Positions 11,468 to 23,310 of a stretch of 64,000 nt of DNA are shown one piece after another. Every line of letters starts with the position of its first letter. Within the stretch, counting starts at the first letter, position 1. Below the pieces are notes generated by a model, which searched no databases, was not told the origin of the DNA, and saw only the letters and a list, made by a program, of their open reading frames with translations. Source of the stretch: Helichrysum umbraculigerum (taxonomy: Eukaryota > Streptophyta > Magnoliopsida > Asterales > Asteraceae); the NCBI GenBank assembly GCA_949592205.1, contig CATIUR010000001.1, forward strand, positions 313,686,250 to 313,750,249, written 5' to 3'. The position numbers and the translations under genes are program-made.

Positions 11468-12761
11468 CTTTCCAAACTTATGGCTTGTCGATTCTAAAGA
11501 AATTGTATGAGATTCTCACATCGAAAATTATGCAAAACAATCTCTGTTAGTTAAGGACTAGAAAAATTACCGTGTTATGCTGTGGTAAACAAATAAGGAG
11601 AACGTAGTAGGAATTGATATTGACAGTTGACCATAGTGTGAATGAGTGAATGATAATTGTTTATTGTTGGTGACCATCAATAATGTTAAGTTTACGATGT
11701 GAAGTAGTATACAAAGATCATTTTAATAAGTGATGCCTTATAGTTCAAAAATTGTTTAAATTATTTATAAGGGAGTATCGATATAGATAGAGACGAATCT
11801 TAGAGATGGGTGTTGGGAGGTTAGTGTCAAACTACGTGTTTCGTCATGTCTACTGGTTCCTTCATGTCATTTTGCATTATTTCTAGCAAGTTTTCAACCG
11901 AGTTTATCCCCCCGTTTAGGCTCGTGCAGTGTGTTTCAGAAATTGTTATAACTATTGGTGAAAGAAATGTATTGCTTAACTCAAGTTTTAGTGATGTTTT
12001 GATGTCGAAATATAATTAGAGTTCGGTTTCGTTTGAAGGCAGAATTGGTTCTTTAGTTTGGGGTAGTCTTCATCTATGTATCGATTAGATAACGCTAATA
12101 ATATATCCTCAAAATACAGTGTAACGATGCAGCGAACGAAAGAACATTAATCTTGGCATTTAAGGTCGGTGCCTTATGTGAAATATTCTTTTGATTCCCT
12201 ATTGATCGATTTGTCTCGTGTATATCATTATCTTCACTTTTTAATTGTGCTTAGGTGTGAATTCATTTTAACGTGTCAACCAAACGATTTCCTCTTGATT
12301 TTTCCTTTGTCCAATTCATCGGTGAGTTCATTATGTTTTCAATGATTATGAAAGCTCATTGATTTTGCATTTTCTTTTGATTTAGGGTTAACCAAAAGTT
12401 ATCCTTGTTTAAGTTTGTGATATTTCATGATGCAAGGAAATGGTTTTATCATTGGAGACCTTAGGTAAAATTGCCGAGCAATACGGAGAATTCGCATGCA
12501 TGTCCAAAATATATCAAGATCTTGGGCAAACTTGCAAAAGAGATTAGAAACTTAGTTGCGATAATGTGAGAGTGGCCAAGTGATGATTACATCACTGACA
12601 AGAAAAGATTATCGTGTGATTCGTGGTTGTAATGTGAAATTTCCCAAGTAAGTTAAAATATAATTATGTCCAAAGAATTTGAGGAATAGTGAACCAATTA
12701 TTTTGATTCCAGTGAGTAATGATTTAATAAAGTTTTCGCATTGTTATGAATTAACGAGTTA

Positions 12762-12902
12762 TTATCCGCATCCATTATTCTCACGATACAGTTTCCATGT
12801 CTTAGAATGATGTTTACTTAGTACATGATTTAAACTTTTATATTTATTACCCTTCGCTCTCGTTACGTTTTTAGAATTTCGAGTAGAATGTCTTGGCGGC
12901 AT
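12762..12902 (-). pseudogene. Possible gag N-terminus remnant
   Basis: From the ATG at 12902 the minus strand reads MPPRHSTRNSK, resembling the MPPRR.TRN start of Tekay-type gag proteins. It lies ~650 bp downstream of the primer site, about where gag should begin. The similarity is lost within ~20 residues and the frame ends at 12762. It is the only coding relic I can propose for this element, and it rests on a short match. Confidence 0.35.
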
Positions 12903-13551
12903 ATTTGATACGATTTTGAGTACATAGGAGTTTAGGATAAATGGGCAATTTAGATAGTGTATGCACCAAACCAATGACCAAGGATTATAATTTCAAAACA
13001 TGTAGAGTCGAGATTTGAAGTTGTCGTGCGACTTTGAAGGCGACACATTGGACACTAGAATGTGGTCATATAAACACATATATGTCGTGATACCTTTGCA
13101 ATTACGTCGGCCGCCGAAATTGTTAGGGTATCCTTTCATATATGTACTTATTACCAAATCCTATATCACAATGTTTAACTTCGTTCCTACGGTTATAATT
13201 CTAAATGTGACACGAATTTATATGGAAATGATACTATGATCAATATAATTTTGCTAGATGACATTAATGATCTCATGCCGTTTAGCCTACATAACCCTCT
13301 CGGGTACGCGGGCATAGAAACCACCAACAGAGCATGTCCTGCTCGAGAATCGGAATGCGAATGAGTACACGTCATCAATGTAGCAAATATGTATATATCC
13401 TAGTGGATAAGTCCATCTTGAGTGACATGTAAGTACAAATCGTTTCGAATAAGCACGTATAGTTTCATGCACACGTAGTTCCTAATTCATGTTCTATATG
13501 TGGGTTCCTTATTTATAGTCTAGGTCAATCCACCTAGATCTCTATAAACAA

Positions 13552-13565
13552 TGGCTTTGATACCA
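13552..13565 (-). other. Primer binding site (initiator tRNA-Met type)
   Basis: The minus strand reads TGGTATCAAAGCCA three bases inside the end of the 5' LTR. It is close to the plant initiator-Met primer site TGGTATCAGAGCC. Its position fixes the element's orientation as minus. Confidence 0.85.
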
Positions 13566-13568
13566 ATC

Positions 13569-15853
13569 TGTCACACCCCGTCTAAAGCGGAAACAACGGG
13601 ATATAACGACGATAGGATCACAACACATTATTATAAAGAATCTATATGAAAATAAAACTCCAATGTGTTATGATACTTGTAACATGAATAGTGGTTCATG
13701 CTACGCGTACATATCAACAAGGAAACAAATTAGCAAACAAACATCCAACAATATAAAGGCAAAACATGCCTTTCTCAAACCACCGGAATACTAAAACCAA
13801 ATGTCATATGTCTTGAAGTAACACTTAATGCAACCTAATCGGTCCACTAAGCTTTCTTGTCCTCGGTCTTAGTTCCACTAGTGCTACCTGAAAAGATATG
13901 CTCAAAAACGTCAACAATAATGTTGGTGAGTTTCGTAGGTTTGAGAACCCAAACACCAATAAAACAGATTTGCTGTGAAAATTAACTGTGTAGGACAATG
14001 CAAAAGAAATGTACACAAATGTGAAATAATGCAGCCAATATGATCTCAATGTACGGCAAATACTCCACAGGAAGTAAAGCACGAATGTAAGCAACAACCA
14101 AAAGCACATTAGTCACATAGTGTCACACATTTCAAGCATATGTCCAAAATGAAAATGAAAGTAATCACAGCATGAAAACAATTGATAAAACATGTGAGCA
14201 TACTTTTCCCCCAATTTGAAAATATGTAAATGAAAACGGGGCCACGAAAACTCACCTTATAAAGCAAAGCAAGTTAACCTAGCTTAATCACGAGCAAAGC
14301 TTTAGTGTCTTGTGGAACCAAAGCTTCCTACAAACATATGAAATTCTATTTAAAACTTTGTAGAACCACCCTAGCACATACTTAAATAATATCTTAGGTG
14401 ATTAACTTGTCTGAGTTCCTTGTAATTGCTACTCAAACACGTGACATCATTTAAACCAACTTAATTCTTCCATTATTCAAAATGGTTTAATTTGGTTAGT
14501 TAATCCGTATATCTTCTAATTTGCCATCCTAAATTTTAATGTATTTTAGCTTCTATTAAACTGTCATGTTTATAGTGATTCCAGTTATGTATCAAGTTCA
14601 TTTTTTTTAAACATTATAAACCTCATCATCACAAGATCTCGACTCAACCCGTACCTAAAATCATATACCAAAATCTCAAATTATAACCCTTTAGACAACC
14701 CCCTTCTTTTTAAATCAAATATATAAATTAAATCTTAAAATTTTATAAATGTGATTTGTTTACAGAAAAAGTTTATTCTTAAACATCCTTTACAACTCCC
14801 AAAATATTAGAAAACAATTTGGTCAAACCGAACTAAGTTTACAAAAGTTTTTCTCAAATTTCGTCACTCCTAACTGCAGTTTATGAAATAATTTTTATAA
14901 AATCGTACGTTGCATTTCAGAGGCTGAAACCGAGATATGTTAAGTAAAATTTCGATATCTACAACTTTCGTGTTTTGATCGAAACCTGAAAACGGACGCA
15001 AATAGGACAAAACAGCCTCTGATTCTAGTTACGAAAATCTGCCAGAAATTGTGATTAACGGTATATAACTTTCGACTTCAAAAACACCTTAAACCTAATA
15101 TATTAAATCCCCAAACACACAAATCATCTCTAATATGCATTTTTTTCCAGAAAAATACTATGAAAAATAATTGATTAGGGTTTATGAGAAATACTTACAC
15201 GAACACGATTGAGAAACACGATTAAGCAAGGCTTGAAATTGATTTTGTAGGACTTTGTTTTGATCACTTCTCTCCTTTTTTTTTTCCTTACAGTCGACAC
15301 CCAAAAACAAAAGAATACCCCAGGACGAATTTAGTGTGGTTGCCAAAAAGTAATTAGGGTTTAATTGTAGTTTATTTTTATAGTTATATATATTATTTAC
15401 TTGATGTTAAAGTTTAAAAGCTTGGAATGGGTTTAGGAGTTGGGCCGTTTTGGCCTCACCATTCGGCCACACAGAGGAAAGACACAAGACATGAATTACA
15501 TGATAATCATCATTAGTATTATATTATAAATTATTTTTATTACTTAAATCACCCACCCATTCACTCTTATTATTATATTAAAATTATATATACTATAATT
15601 ATACTTATTATTATATTTACTATTATTATTATATTGATTATTATTATTATTATATTTCATTAATATTATCCTAACTTTTATTCCAACCGTTTACGAATAT
15701 TGGTTCAAGTTTTTGAACAATATACAAGAATTAAATTTCTCACATAGTTTAAAATACGAGTACTTAATTTATTTCTCCATATTACCTACATACATGAATA
15801 CACATAAATGATTATAAGAACCTATGAATAGACTTTTGGTGACGGATGTCACA
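13569..15853 (-). repeat. 5' LTR of the minus-strand gypsy element (intact)
   Basis: This 2285-bp LTR runs TGTGACATCC to GTGTGACA on the minus strand. It is nearly identical to the split LTR at 1454-10272, with single-base differences, poly(T) length differences, a small clustered change near 14930, and one instead of three ~56-bp units. ATTGT follows at 15854. Confidence 0.9.
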
Positions 15854-16994
15854 ATTGTAAGGAGATCATTCTCATTACATTTTTACTTGTATTAGCATGT
15901 TATTGAGTCCACCCAACAACAACACGTCCAAGAAACCAACTGAAAACGTTTAAAACTCAAGAAATCGCACCCAAAAATCGCAACAACGATTTTTGCGATC
16001 TGAGATGAACTCAGTTCGCACCCTTATCCGGAGAAGATAAGGTCTGCGACCCGAACCGACTTGCGAAGTTGACCTGCGAACCGAGTTGAGCTGCGAGACG
16101 AGACTGCGAGTTGACCATGTCATGCGAGCTGACTCTAGAAATTGACCTTGCGAACTGACCTACGTGTCAGATTCGCGTAACGAAAACGGTACTAAATGCC
16201 ACCATGTTCGAACGTAACGGTGTATATACCCTTTTGTAAACACAAAACAGGACAAACATAAATAATAATATATTGAAATTATTATCTCAGCCGTCGCCAA
16301 CGGGCCGTACACGTTTTCAAAACGCAAACTTTAAACTAACACTTGGGCACAACTAGTTGAGTGGACTATTAGCATAGATGTTCTTTCAAGACACCTACTT
16401 ACATGACCTTACATGTCTAGGACATTAGAAGGTTATAGGTTCGGAGAACCTGCACGCTATATTGCTCGTTACTACTTTCCCTCTACCAAACTCAGGTGAG
16501 TTCGTAGTCCCACTTTTAAACTGTTTTACTATTTTTGGGGTGAGAATGCATGCACTAGATTTTTATAAATCTCCGTTATGAAAACAAGTATAGTAAGTGC
16601 TTTATAACTGTTTATCACATGTACACTAGATTTAGATCTTAGTAACCTATACAAAACTTATAATCGGTTAAGTTTCAAATGCAAGGACCCTTTGCATATA
16701 CATGAAACACTGTAGGTTCTTACTTATTATTTACATTTACAATATTACTGTCTAGTAATGCTATCATTTAACACTTGTGATCTACCATTTCCCTATTGCT
16801 GTAGAGCAATACAACCGTTTAAATTGTATGATAGACTTTTATGCAAGAATTGAAACATCTTTAAACTACATTCATGAGCAATATACTAAACACGAAACGG
16901 ATCTCAACATATTTGATCACAACTTATTTGCTTATCATAAGAGCATGATTTGACATTGGTTAAAGGTACCAAATATGTGTTAAACTTTTTAACT
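15854..16994 (+). repeat. Family T LTR, fragment 2 (middle part)
   Basis: This piece continues the ~3 kb family T LTR interrupted at 1453. It contains CCAACGGGCCGTACA(C/T)GTTTTCAAAAC and an ACTAGTTG(A/G) block, also found in order near 61583-61660 of the intact solo LTR. At 16000-16180 it has loosely repeated TGCGA.../TGAC words, in the position where the intact copy carries its ATTGTCGCATGAACAGTG repeats. No coding frame. It ends with the target duplication TAACT (16990-16994) of element E1. Confidence 0.65.
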
Positions 16995-17308
16995 TGATAA
17001 CATCAAATAAGTACTATATCTATATAATAATATTCCCCTATTTTTATACATTTCTATTGCATTTATTTGATATTAGATACTCATTTTGTTAATATTTGCA
17101 ATAAGGTGTTTTAAATAGAGCTTGGATCAAAAGGAACGGAATTTGGATCAAAAATGGAAGAAAAATGTAAAAAGCTGAGTTTTCTGCTATGCGTTAGTAT
17201 TTTTGTCATAACTTCCTCATACGAAGTCCAAATAAGTTGATAGAAAAGCTCAAATTTAGAACAGATAGGGCTACAACATATAAAAAATTCATATTCTTTG
17301 GAGAAGAA

Positions 17309-17444
17309 TTTAGCCGGCGACTAAAGCTTTTAGCCGGCGGCTAAATGCAAAATCAGCTAAGTCGGCTACGGAACATTCTAGAAATCTTGGAGAATACGAA
17401 AAAGTAATTTAGCCGACGGCTAAAGCATTTAGCCGGCGGCTAAA
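17309..17444. repeat. Four palindromic TTTAGCCGGCGGCTAAA motifs
   Basis: These are 17-nt inverted repeats in two pairs, two exact and two with one substitution (GGCGACTAAA; CCGACGGC). They occur again at 26135-26171 and 26238-26271 in the 3' LTR. They lie just upstream of the TATAAATAG box, so they could be promoter protein-binding sites or hairpins in the transcript. Confidence 0.9.
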
Positions 17445-17458
17445 TTCGCCCAGCCACT

Positions 17459-17468
17459 GATATAAATA
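17459..17468 (+). promoter_or_regulatory. Candidate TATA box of the E1 LTR promoter
   Basis: The motif is TATAAATAG, ~1.1 kb before the LTR end, followed ~40 bp later by A/C-rich sequence suited to a transcript start. The same motif is kept in the 3' LTR at 26287-26296. The assignment is by motif only. Confidence 0.5.
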
Positions 17469-18567
17469 GCAGCCTTGGTTCAACACAGAAACACACACCA
17501 AAAACCTAAATAATTCGTAAATACGAATTATTATACCCCAAATTCGACTAGAAACATTTTCCAGGGGTTTTAGGAATGACTTAGAGGCACGGGAATGCAA
17601 GGGTTTGTCTACGATCAAGCATTCGGAGCGTGATTCGCGGTTTGGTTTGTATATCTTATTTTATTTTATTATGAACATGTTTTTGTTTATGATTTATTGT
17701 TTGACTTCACCCATTATTATGGGCTAAGTTTTTAATGCTTGTTTAGATTAATTGACATCTAGTAAATGGATATATTTTCGTGATTGGATTTATATACTGT
17801 AATTTCTCGGTAACGAAAGAACGATTGATATTGTTAATTTATTTATTTATTCAAGTAATAGCTTTATTACCTTGCAATTAGTGATAACTTTTGCGTGATA
17901 TTGTTACTTTGTCAATTGAGTGATTGATTGTGAATTCTAATTAGACGTAATTAGAAGAATTGAATTGATTAGTAGATTTATTATATTGGTGAACCATAAT
18001 TTAGAGACATCTTGTATGGTTAATGGTTTTTATGAAAATATAACCGTTAGTTAATTTGAAATTTCATTGATTACATAATTCATAGTTAAGAGGTTTTAAA
18101 TTTAAAGGACACTTGGATTGTATAATCTTGACTAGGTGATTATTAAGTGACAACTTGTAATCCGGATTGTGTTTTCTAGGTGGACTAAATCTGATCCAGT
18201 TCTTAATCTAAAATATCTATTAAGCTGGATGTTAAAAGATTTAAACAAGTATATTTTCTCTATTTGAGTACAACTATCTTTTATTTGTTTTTCTTAGTTT
18301 ATTATTAGTTTAATAAATTCTTTTTTACTGTCTGTCGTTAAAAGACACAAAACTCCCAATATTTACTTGCTTTTATTAGTGTAACTGTTAGATAAATTAA
18401 TTACTTAAAATACACGTATATTGTTCCCTGTGGAGACGAACTTAACCGGAATTTACCTTTACTATACTATTATGTGATTAGGTACACTTGCCTAGTTTTG
18501 TTTTAGTCTAGATAATCAGTAATTTTCTTATCATATTTTATAACCTGATTTTAGCACATCAAGTTTT

Positions 18568-18585
18568 TGGCGCCGCTGCCGGGGA
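18568..18585 (+). other. Primer binding site (tRNA-Asp type) of E1
   Basis: TGGCGCCGCTGCCGGGGA lies a few bases after the LTR end. It matches the tRNA-Asp primer site used by Athila elements, usually TGGCGCCGTTGCCGGGGA. Confidence 0.93.
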
Positions 18586-19110
18586 ATCAGTTGCGTTATT
18601 TTAAGTTCTTAATTTTAATTAGTTAATTTGGAATTTATAGTGTTTTCTTTTGATTTTACCCTATAATTTTTTTTTTACATTGTTAGTCAATCGGAAAATC
18701 AGCTCACTCATTGTGAATACAACACAACAGAGGTATAAGGAGGGTGGTTCTGCTTCCCTAAATGGGTAGGTTTTTAATAAGCTCCGCGCTGACCTACTTC
18801 TCGGCTTCTGTGTATGATCAATGGAGCTACTGAGGACTTTTGATTAACTTTGTAAATCAATTTTTATTGGAGTTTTTTTTTAGTTGGTAATTATTTAATT
18901 TTAGTCTATAGAGTCGGTGCTTTTATTTGTTTTAGTATTTATGTTTTTACAGGTTACAGGTAGTGTTTGACCCGTTCCTCCAAATCACCACCTTTTGAGC
19001 CATTCTTTGACCCGGAAAGAGAATTTAGGAGACTAGCTCGGATAAATATTTCAGCTACTAGTTTTTAGTTAGAACCAAATACAGAACCAGAAGAATCACC
19101 AAAACCCACA

Positions 19111-20516
19111 ATGGATAACCAGACAATGGAAACTCGGATGAAGGCCACTCGGGATGGTCAGGGTTCAGCTATTAATCAGCCTGCAATTACAGGTGATTTT
19201 GAGATCAAGGGGCAATTTTTACATATGATTAACAATCAGTGCCAGTTCAGTGGAGCTGAAAAGGAAGACCCAAATGAACATATGAGGAAATTCTTGGGGA
19301 TTTGCACATTCTTTAAACTACGAGCTTTAGAAAATGAAGTGGTATACCTAAGAGTGTTTCCTTGGAATCTCACGGGAGAGGCTAAGGACTGGTTGGATTC
19401 CTTGCCAGAAGGAGAGATCACCACTTGGGAAGGAATGGTTGACAAGTTTCTCCAGAGATTCTTCCCTGCTTCCAAAGCAGCCGAGCTACAGGGATAAATT
19501 TCCCAATTCGAACAGAAACCCGCAGAAACTTTATATGAGGCCTGGACAAGATTTAGGAAAATGCTTCGGACATGTCCTCAACATGGTTTGAACACCTTCC
19601 AGAAGGTGCATATTTTTTAAAAGGGAGCCAATTTGGATACCAGAAAGACTATTGATACTGCAGCAGGGGGTTCTATTATAAAGAAGACAGCCAACCAAGC
19701 TCATACCATTATTGATGATTTAGCCGCTCACACTCACGAGTGGCATCAAAAGAAGGAAAAATCTAGAGCATCCAAAGTGGCTAATGTGGAAGCCAATGAG
19801 GGTATTGCTGCCTTAACTGCTCAGATGGCAACTTTTGGAAGGCAGTGGAGAAAATAACCAAGGATATTCATGCCATAAAGGGTGGTTGTGAGACGTGCGG
19901 GGGTATGCACTTAACCAAAGATTATGATATAGACAAACCGATGGATCAGTTGGAGAATGTTTCTTTCTTAAATCAGAGACCGAATAATTATCAGAGGGAT
20001 CGGAACAACTTCAGCAGGAACTACAATTCATCTTATCAACAGTCGGGTCCTGGTTATTACCAACAACCACAGACAGAGGTCAAGAATTCGAGTTTGGAAG
20101 ATCTGGTTAACAAGTTTGTTGCAACCCAAAGTCAAACAAATGAAGTAACTTCTCAGTCACTAAGAAACCAACAGGCTTCCATTCAGCATTTGGAACAGGA
20201 GGTTAGCAACATCTCGAGGATGTTAGTTGAGAGGCAACCAGGTGCTTTACCAAGTGATACGAAAGTAAACCCACGGAATGAGCAAGCAAAGGCGATCATC
20301 ACTAGGAGTGGAAAGGTGCTCGAGCCACCTATTATGCCTAACATTTTCGATGATTTTGTTCCTTTGTCACTGGTACCTGCTAAGGAGAAAGAGAAGGAGA
20401 AGGTACCAGAAATGGTGGTTGACGATGACCAAGAGAACACCAAAAGTTCACAAAGTAAAGTTCCGGTCAAACCAGTTGTGAAGCCATACCAACCACCTAT
20501 TCCTTACCCGAACTAG
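19111..20516 (+). pseudogene. E1 gag (capsid), broken
   Basis: The ATG at 19111 begins an Athila-type gag. The capsid core has DFEIKGQFLHMI, the QFSGAEKEDPNEHMRKFL block, and LTGEAKDWLDSLPEGEI...WEGMVDKFLQRFFP, the usual retrotransposon gag signature. In-frame TAA codons occur at 19495-19497 and 19618-19620. A shift to another frame near 19850 leads to a glutamine/asparagine-rich segment with CETCGGMHLTKDYD, a degenerate zinc-knuckle remnant. The frame ends with a TAG at 20514-20516. The product would have packaged element RNA, but this copy cannot make full-length gag. Confidence 0.85.
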
Positions 20517-21256
20517 CTGAAGAAAGAAAAGCTTGCGGCTGAACAGTCCAAATTTTGGGATATGTTCAAACAAATTAATGTTAATCTTCCATTTATTGAT
20601 GTTATTTCAGGTATGCCAAAGTATGCAAAGTTTTTAAAGGACCTACTCACAAATAGGCAAAAGATAGAGGAGCTTTCAGCGGTAACCATGAATGCTACAC
20701 ACGTTTGGCGGTTTTATTGAACAAGCTACCCGAAAAGTTGTCTGATCCGGGAAGTTTTACTATTCCATGTTTTCTTGGTAGTCTTAGTTCTATGCGTGCA
20801 TTAGCAGATTTAGGTGCTAGTATTAATTTAATGCCCTATTCAGTATTTGTTAAACTAGACCTAGGAGATTTAAAGCCAACACGAATGAGAATACAACTAG
20901 CAGATAGATCAATTAAATATCCTAAGGGTATAATGGAGAACATGCTAGTTAAAGTTGGTACTTTAGTTTTTCCTGCTGATTTTGTGATTTTGGACATGGA
21001 AGAGGACAACCAAGTACCTCTTATCTTAGGCCGACCATTCTTGAATACGGCTAGGGCTATAATAGATGTTTTTAACAGAAAACTAACCTTAAGCATAGAA
21101 GATGAGAGTGTCACTTTTTCTGTTGATCGTTCCATGCAATATTCCAATTCTATGGATGATTCTTGTTATTATATACAAACTGTAGACACACATTTGGAGT
21201 TGTTGCAGGAATTTCCAGAATTACAGGGTACAGGTATTTATCCACTTGGAGGATGA
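20517..21256 (+). pseudogene. E1 aspartic protease region
   Basis: After the TAG at 20514 the same frame continues with a conserved pre-protease linker (INVNLPFIDVI, MPKYAKFLKDLL). It then shifts to the frame open from 20705 to 21256. That frame carries the retropepsin motif ALADLGASINLMPYS, an Athila-type DxGAS active site, and the distal VPLILGRPFLNTARAIID. The protease matures the gag-pol polyprotein. It is separated by frame changes from gag upstream and from the RT linker, which overlaps at 21246. Confidence 0.85.
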
Positions 21257-23310
21257 TGATGATTTCAAGGAAGATAGTGTGGGGGAGATAACGGCCCTCA
21301 TGGCAGAAGGCTACGAACCCACGACTGAAGAGTATGAAGAGTTGAAGAAAGAGGATAGATATCGCTACAAGTCTTCAATTGAGGAACCACCCGTTTTGGA
21401 GCTTAAGCCGCTTCCGAGTCATTTAGAATATGCTTGCCTACAAGGCGAGTCTCAATTGCCTGTCATAATCTCCTCTTCTCTCACTGTAAGTGAAAAATCT
21501 CAACTCATTTCCGTGCTAAAAGCCTATAAACTAGCCATAGCATGGAAAATTAATGACATTAAGGGTATAAGTCCTTCGTATTGCACTCACAAAATTTTAA
21601 TGGAAGATAATTTTAAACATGTGGTGCAACGACAAAGGAGATTAAACCCTAATATGAAAGAGGTCGTTAAGAAAGAAGTAATTAAGTTGCTTGATGCGGG
21701 GTTAATTTACCCCATTTCTGATAGTCCGTGGGTGAGTCCAGTTCAAGTAGTACCCAAGAAGGGGGGGTATCACTGTCATTACTAACGAGAATAATGAACT
21801 CATTCCCACACGTACGGTCACGGGTTTGCGGGTATGTATTGATTACAGGAAACTTAACGATGCCACTAGGAAAGACCACTTCCCATTACCCTTTATCGAC
21901 CAGATGTTGGAAAGGTTGGCGGGAAATAGTTACTACTGTTTCTTAGATGGTTTCTCAGGTTACTTTCAGATTCCCATAGCACCCGAGGACCAAGAAAAGA
22001 CCACATTCACATGCCCTTACGGTACCTTTGCTTATAAACGTATGCCATTCGGGCTATGTAATGCCACCACCACCTTTTAAAGGTGTATGATGGCTATCTT
22101 CAATGACATGATCGAGGAATGCATGGAGGTGTTTATGGATGACTTCTCCGTCTTCGGTAACACCTTCGATGTATGCCTTGAAAACCTAGAGAGAATGTTG
22201 GTCCGATGTGAGAAAGCAAATCTTGTGCTCAATTGGTAGAAGTGCCATTTCATGGTTCGAGAAGGCATTGTTCTCGGGCACAAGATTTCGAGTGTAGGCA
22301 TAGAGGTAGACCGAGCCAAAGTAGATGTTATTGCAAATCTTCCACCTCCCACCAATGTCAAAGGAGTTAGGAGTTTTCTAGGCCATGCCGATTTCTACCG
22401 GCGGTTCATTAAAGACTTCTCAAAAATCGCCACGCCTATGAATAAACTCCTTGAGAAGGATGCGCCATTTGTCTTCACCGATGAGTGTCTAAAGGCCTTC
22501 AATCTCCTTAAATAGAAATTGACCAACACGCCCATCATGATAGCTCCAAATTGGACCCTTCCTTTTGAGCTCATGTGTGATGCGAGTGACTTTGCCATAG
22601 GAGCCGTTTTAGGGCAACGAATAGACAAGCGATTTCAGCCCATTTATTATGCTAGTAAGACTTTACAAGGAGCCTAACTGAATTACACGACCACCGAGAA
22701 AGAACTCCTAGCTATTGTCTTTGCCTTTGATAAGTTCCGTTCATATCTTGTACTAGCCAAAACGGTTGTCTATACCGACCACTCCGCTCTTCGGTACTTG
22801 TTCTCTAAACAAGATGCCAAGCCCCGTCTCATCCGTTGGATCCTACTCTTACAAGAGTTCGACATTGAGATACGGGACAAGAAAGGAGCGGAGAATCTTG
22901 CTGCCGACCATCTATCTAGACTTGAAAATCCCGGACTTGAACCTTTAAATGAGTCGACCAAAGATGATGATTTTCCCGATGAGTTCTTAATGTATTTAGA
23001 TAGTGATGAAGTTCCATGGTTTGCGGACATCGCGAACTACTTATCAGGAGGTGTCCTCCAAAAAGGCATGTCACACCAACAAAAGAAGAAATTCTTTAGT
23101 GACATCAAATATTACTTTTCCGAAGACCCACATCTTTTTAGAAGTTGTCCGGATAATATGATTCGTAGATGTGTGTTTGGGAGTGAAGCGAGGAAAATAC
23201 TGATGCATTGCCACTTTGGTCCCACTGGTGGTCATTATGGACCCCAACTCACGGGCCGAAAGGTTTATGAGGCGGTTTCTATTGGCCTTCCATTTTTAAA
23301 GATGCCTTAA
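21246..23310 (+). pseudogene. E1 reverse transcriptase-RNase H, broken
   Basis: RT motifs appear in order: LDAGLIYPISDSPWVSPVQ, CIDYRKLNDATRKDHFPLPF, FLDGFSGYFQI, MPFGLCNA and the catalytic VFMDDFSVFG (FxDD type). RNase H follows, with LMCDASDFAIGAVL, TEKELLAIVFA and YTDHSAL. A G7 run at 21760-21766 causes a frameshift. In-frame stops lie at 22078 (TAA), 22237 (TAG), 22513 (TAG) and 22675 (TAA). Homologous sites in the related element Y suggest that several arose by C-to-T change at Gln codons. The C-terminal end enters the integrase zinc region, and the frame ends at 23310. Confidence 0.9.

Larger units (their letters stand above)
10287..13551 (-). other. Non-coding interior of the gypsy element
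   Basis: This is ~3.3 kb of AT-rich DNA without a recognisable protease, RT, RNase H or integrase. It contains T-homopolymer runs near 10378 and 10457 and an (AT)n tract at 11418-11462. The interior is shorter than the ~5 kb of an autonomous Tekay-type element, and the few ORFs are under 100 codons. It resembles a large retrotransposon derivative (LARD) or an extensively decayed interior. Confidence 0.6.
1454..15853 (-). mobile_element. Gypsy (Tekay/Del-like) element with non-coding interior
   Basis: This is a complete LTR retrotransposon in minus orientation. It is flanked by a perfect 5-bp duplication, ATTGT, at 1449-1453 and 15854-15858. Both LTRs run TGTGACATCC...GTGTGACA on the minus strand. 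The primer site next to the 5' LTR (13552-13565) complements the 3' end of initiator tRNA-Met, and a purine tract (10273-10286) adjoins the 3' LTR. The ~3.3 kb interior has no gag-pol frame, only a possible gag start, so the element must be mobilised in trans. The LTRs are nearly identical over ~2.2 kb, which suggests fairly recent movement. A LINE sits inside the 3' LTR. Confidence 0.85.
16995..18561 (+). repeat. 5' LTR of E1
   Basis: This 1567-bp LTR runs TGATAACATC to TTAGCACATCA. It is nearly identical to 25821-27386. A GC-rich block contains four copies of the dyad TTTAGCCGGCGGCTAAA or one-base variants, at 17309-17325, 17329-17345, 17408-17424 and 17428-17444. TATAAATAG at 17459-17468 is a plausible TATA box. 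Confidence 0.95.

Noticed and set aside
11251..11475. Minus-strand ORF with Ile-Tyr repeats
   Set aside because: It is the translation of an (AT)n tract in non-coding element interior.
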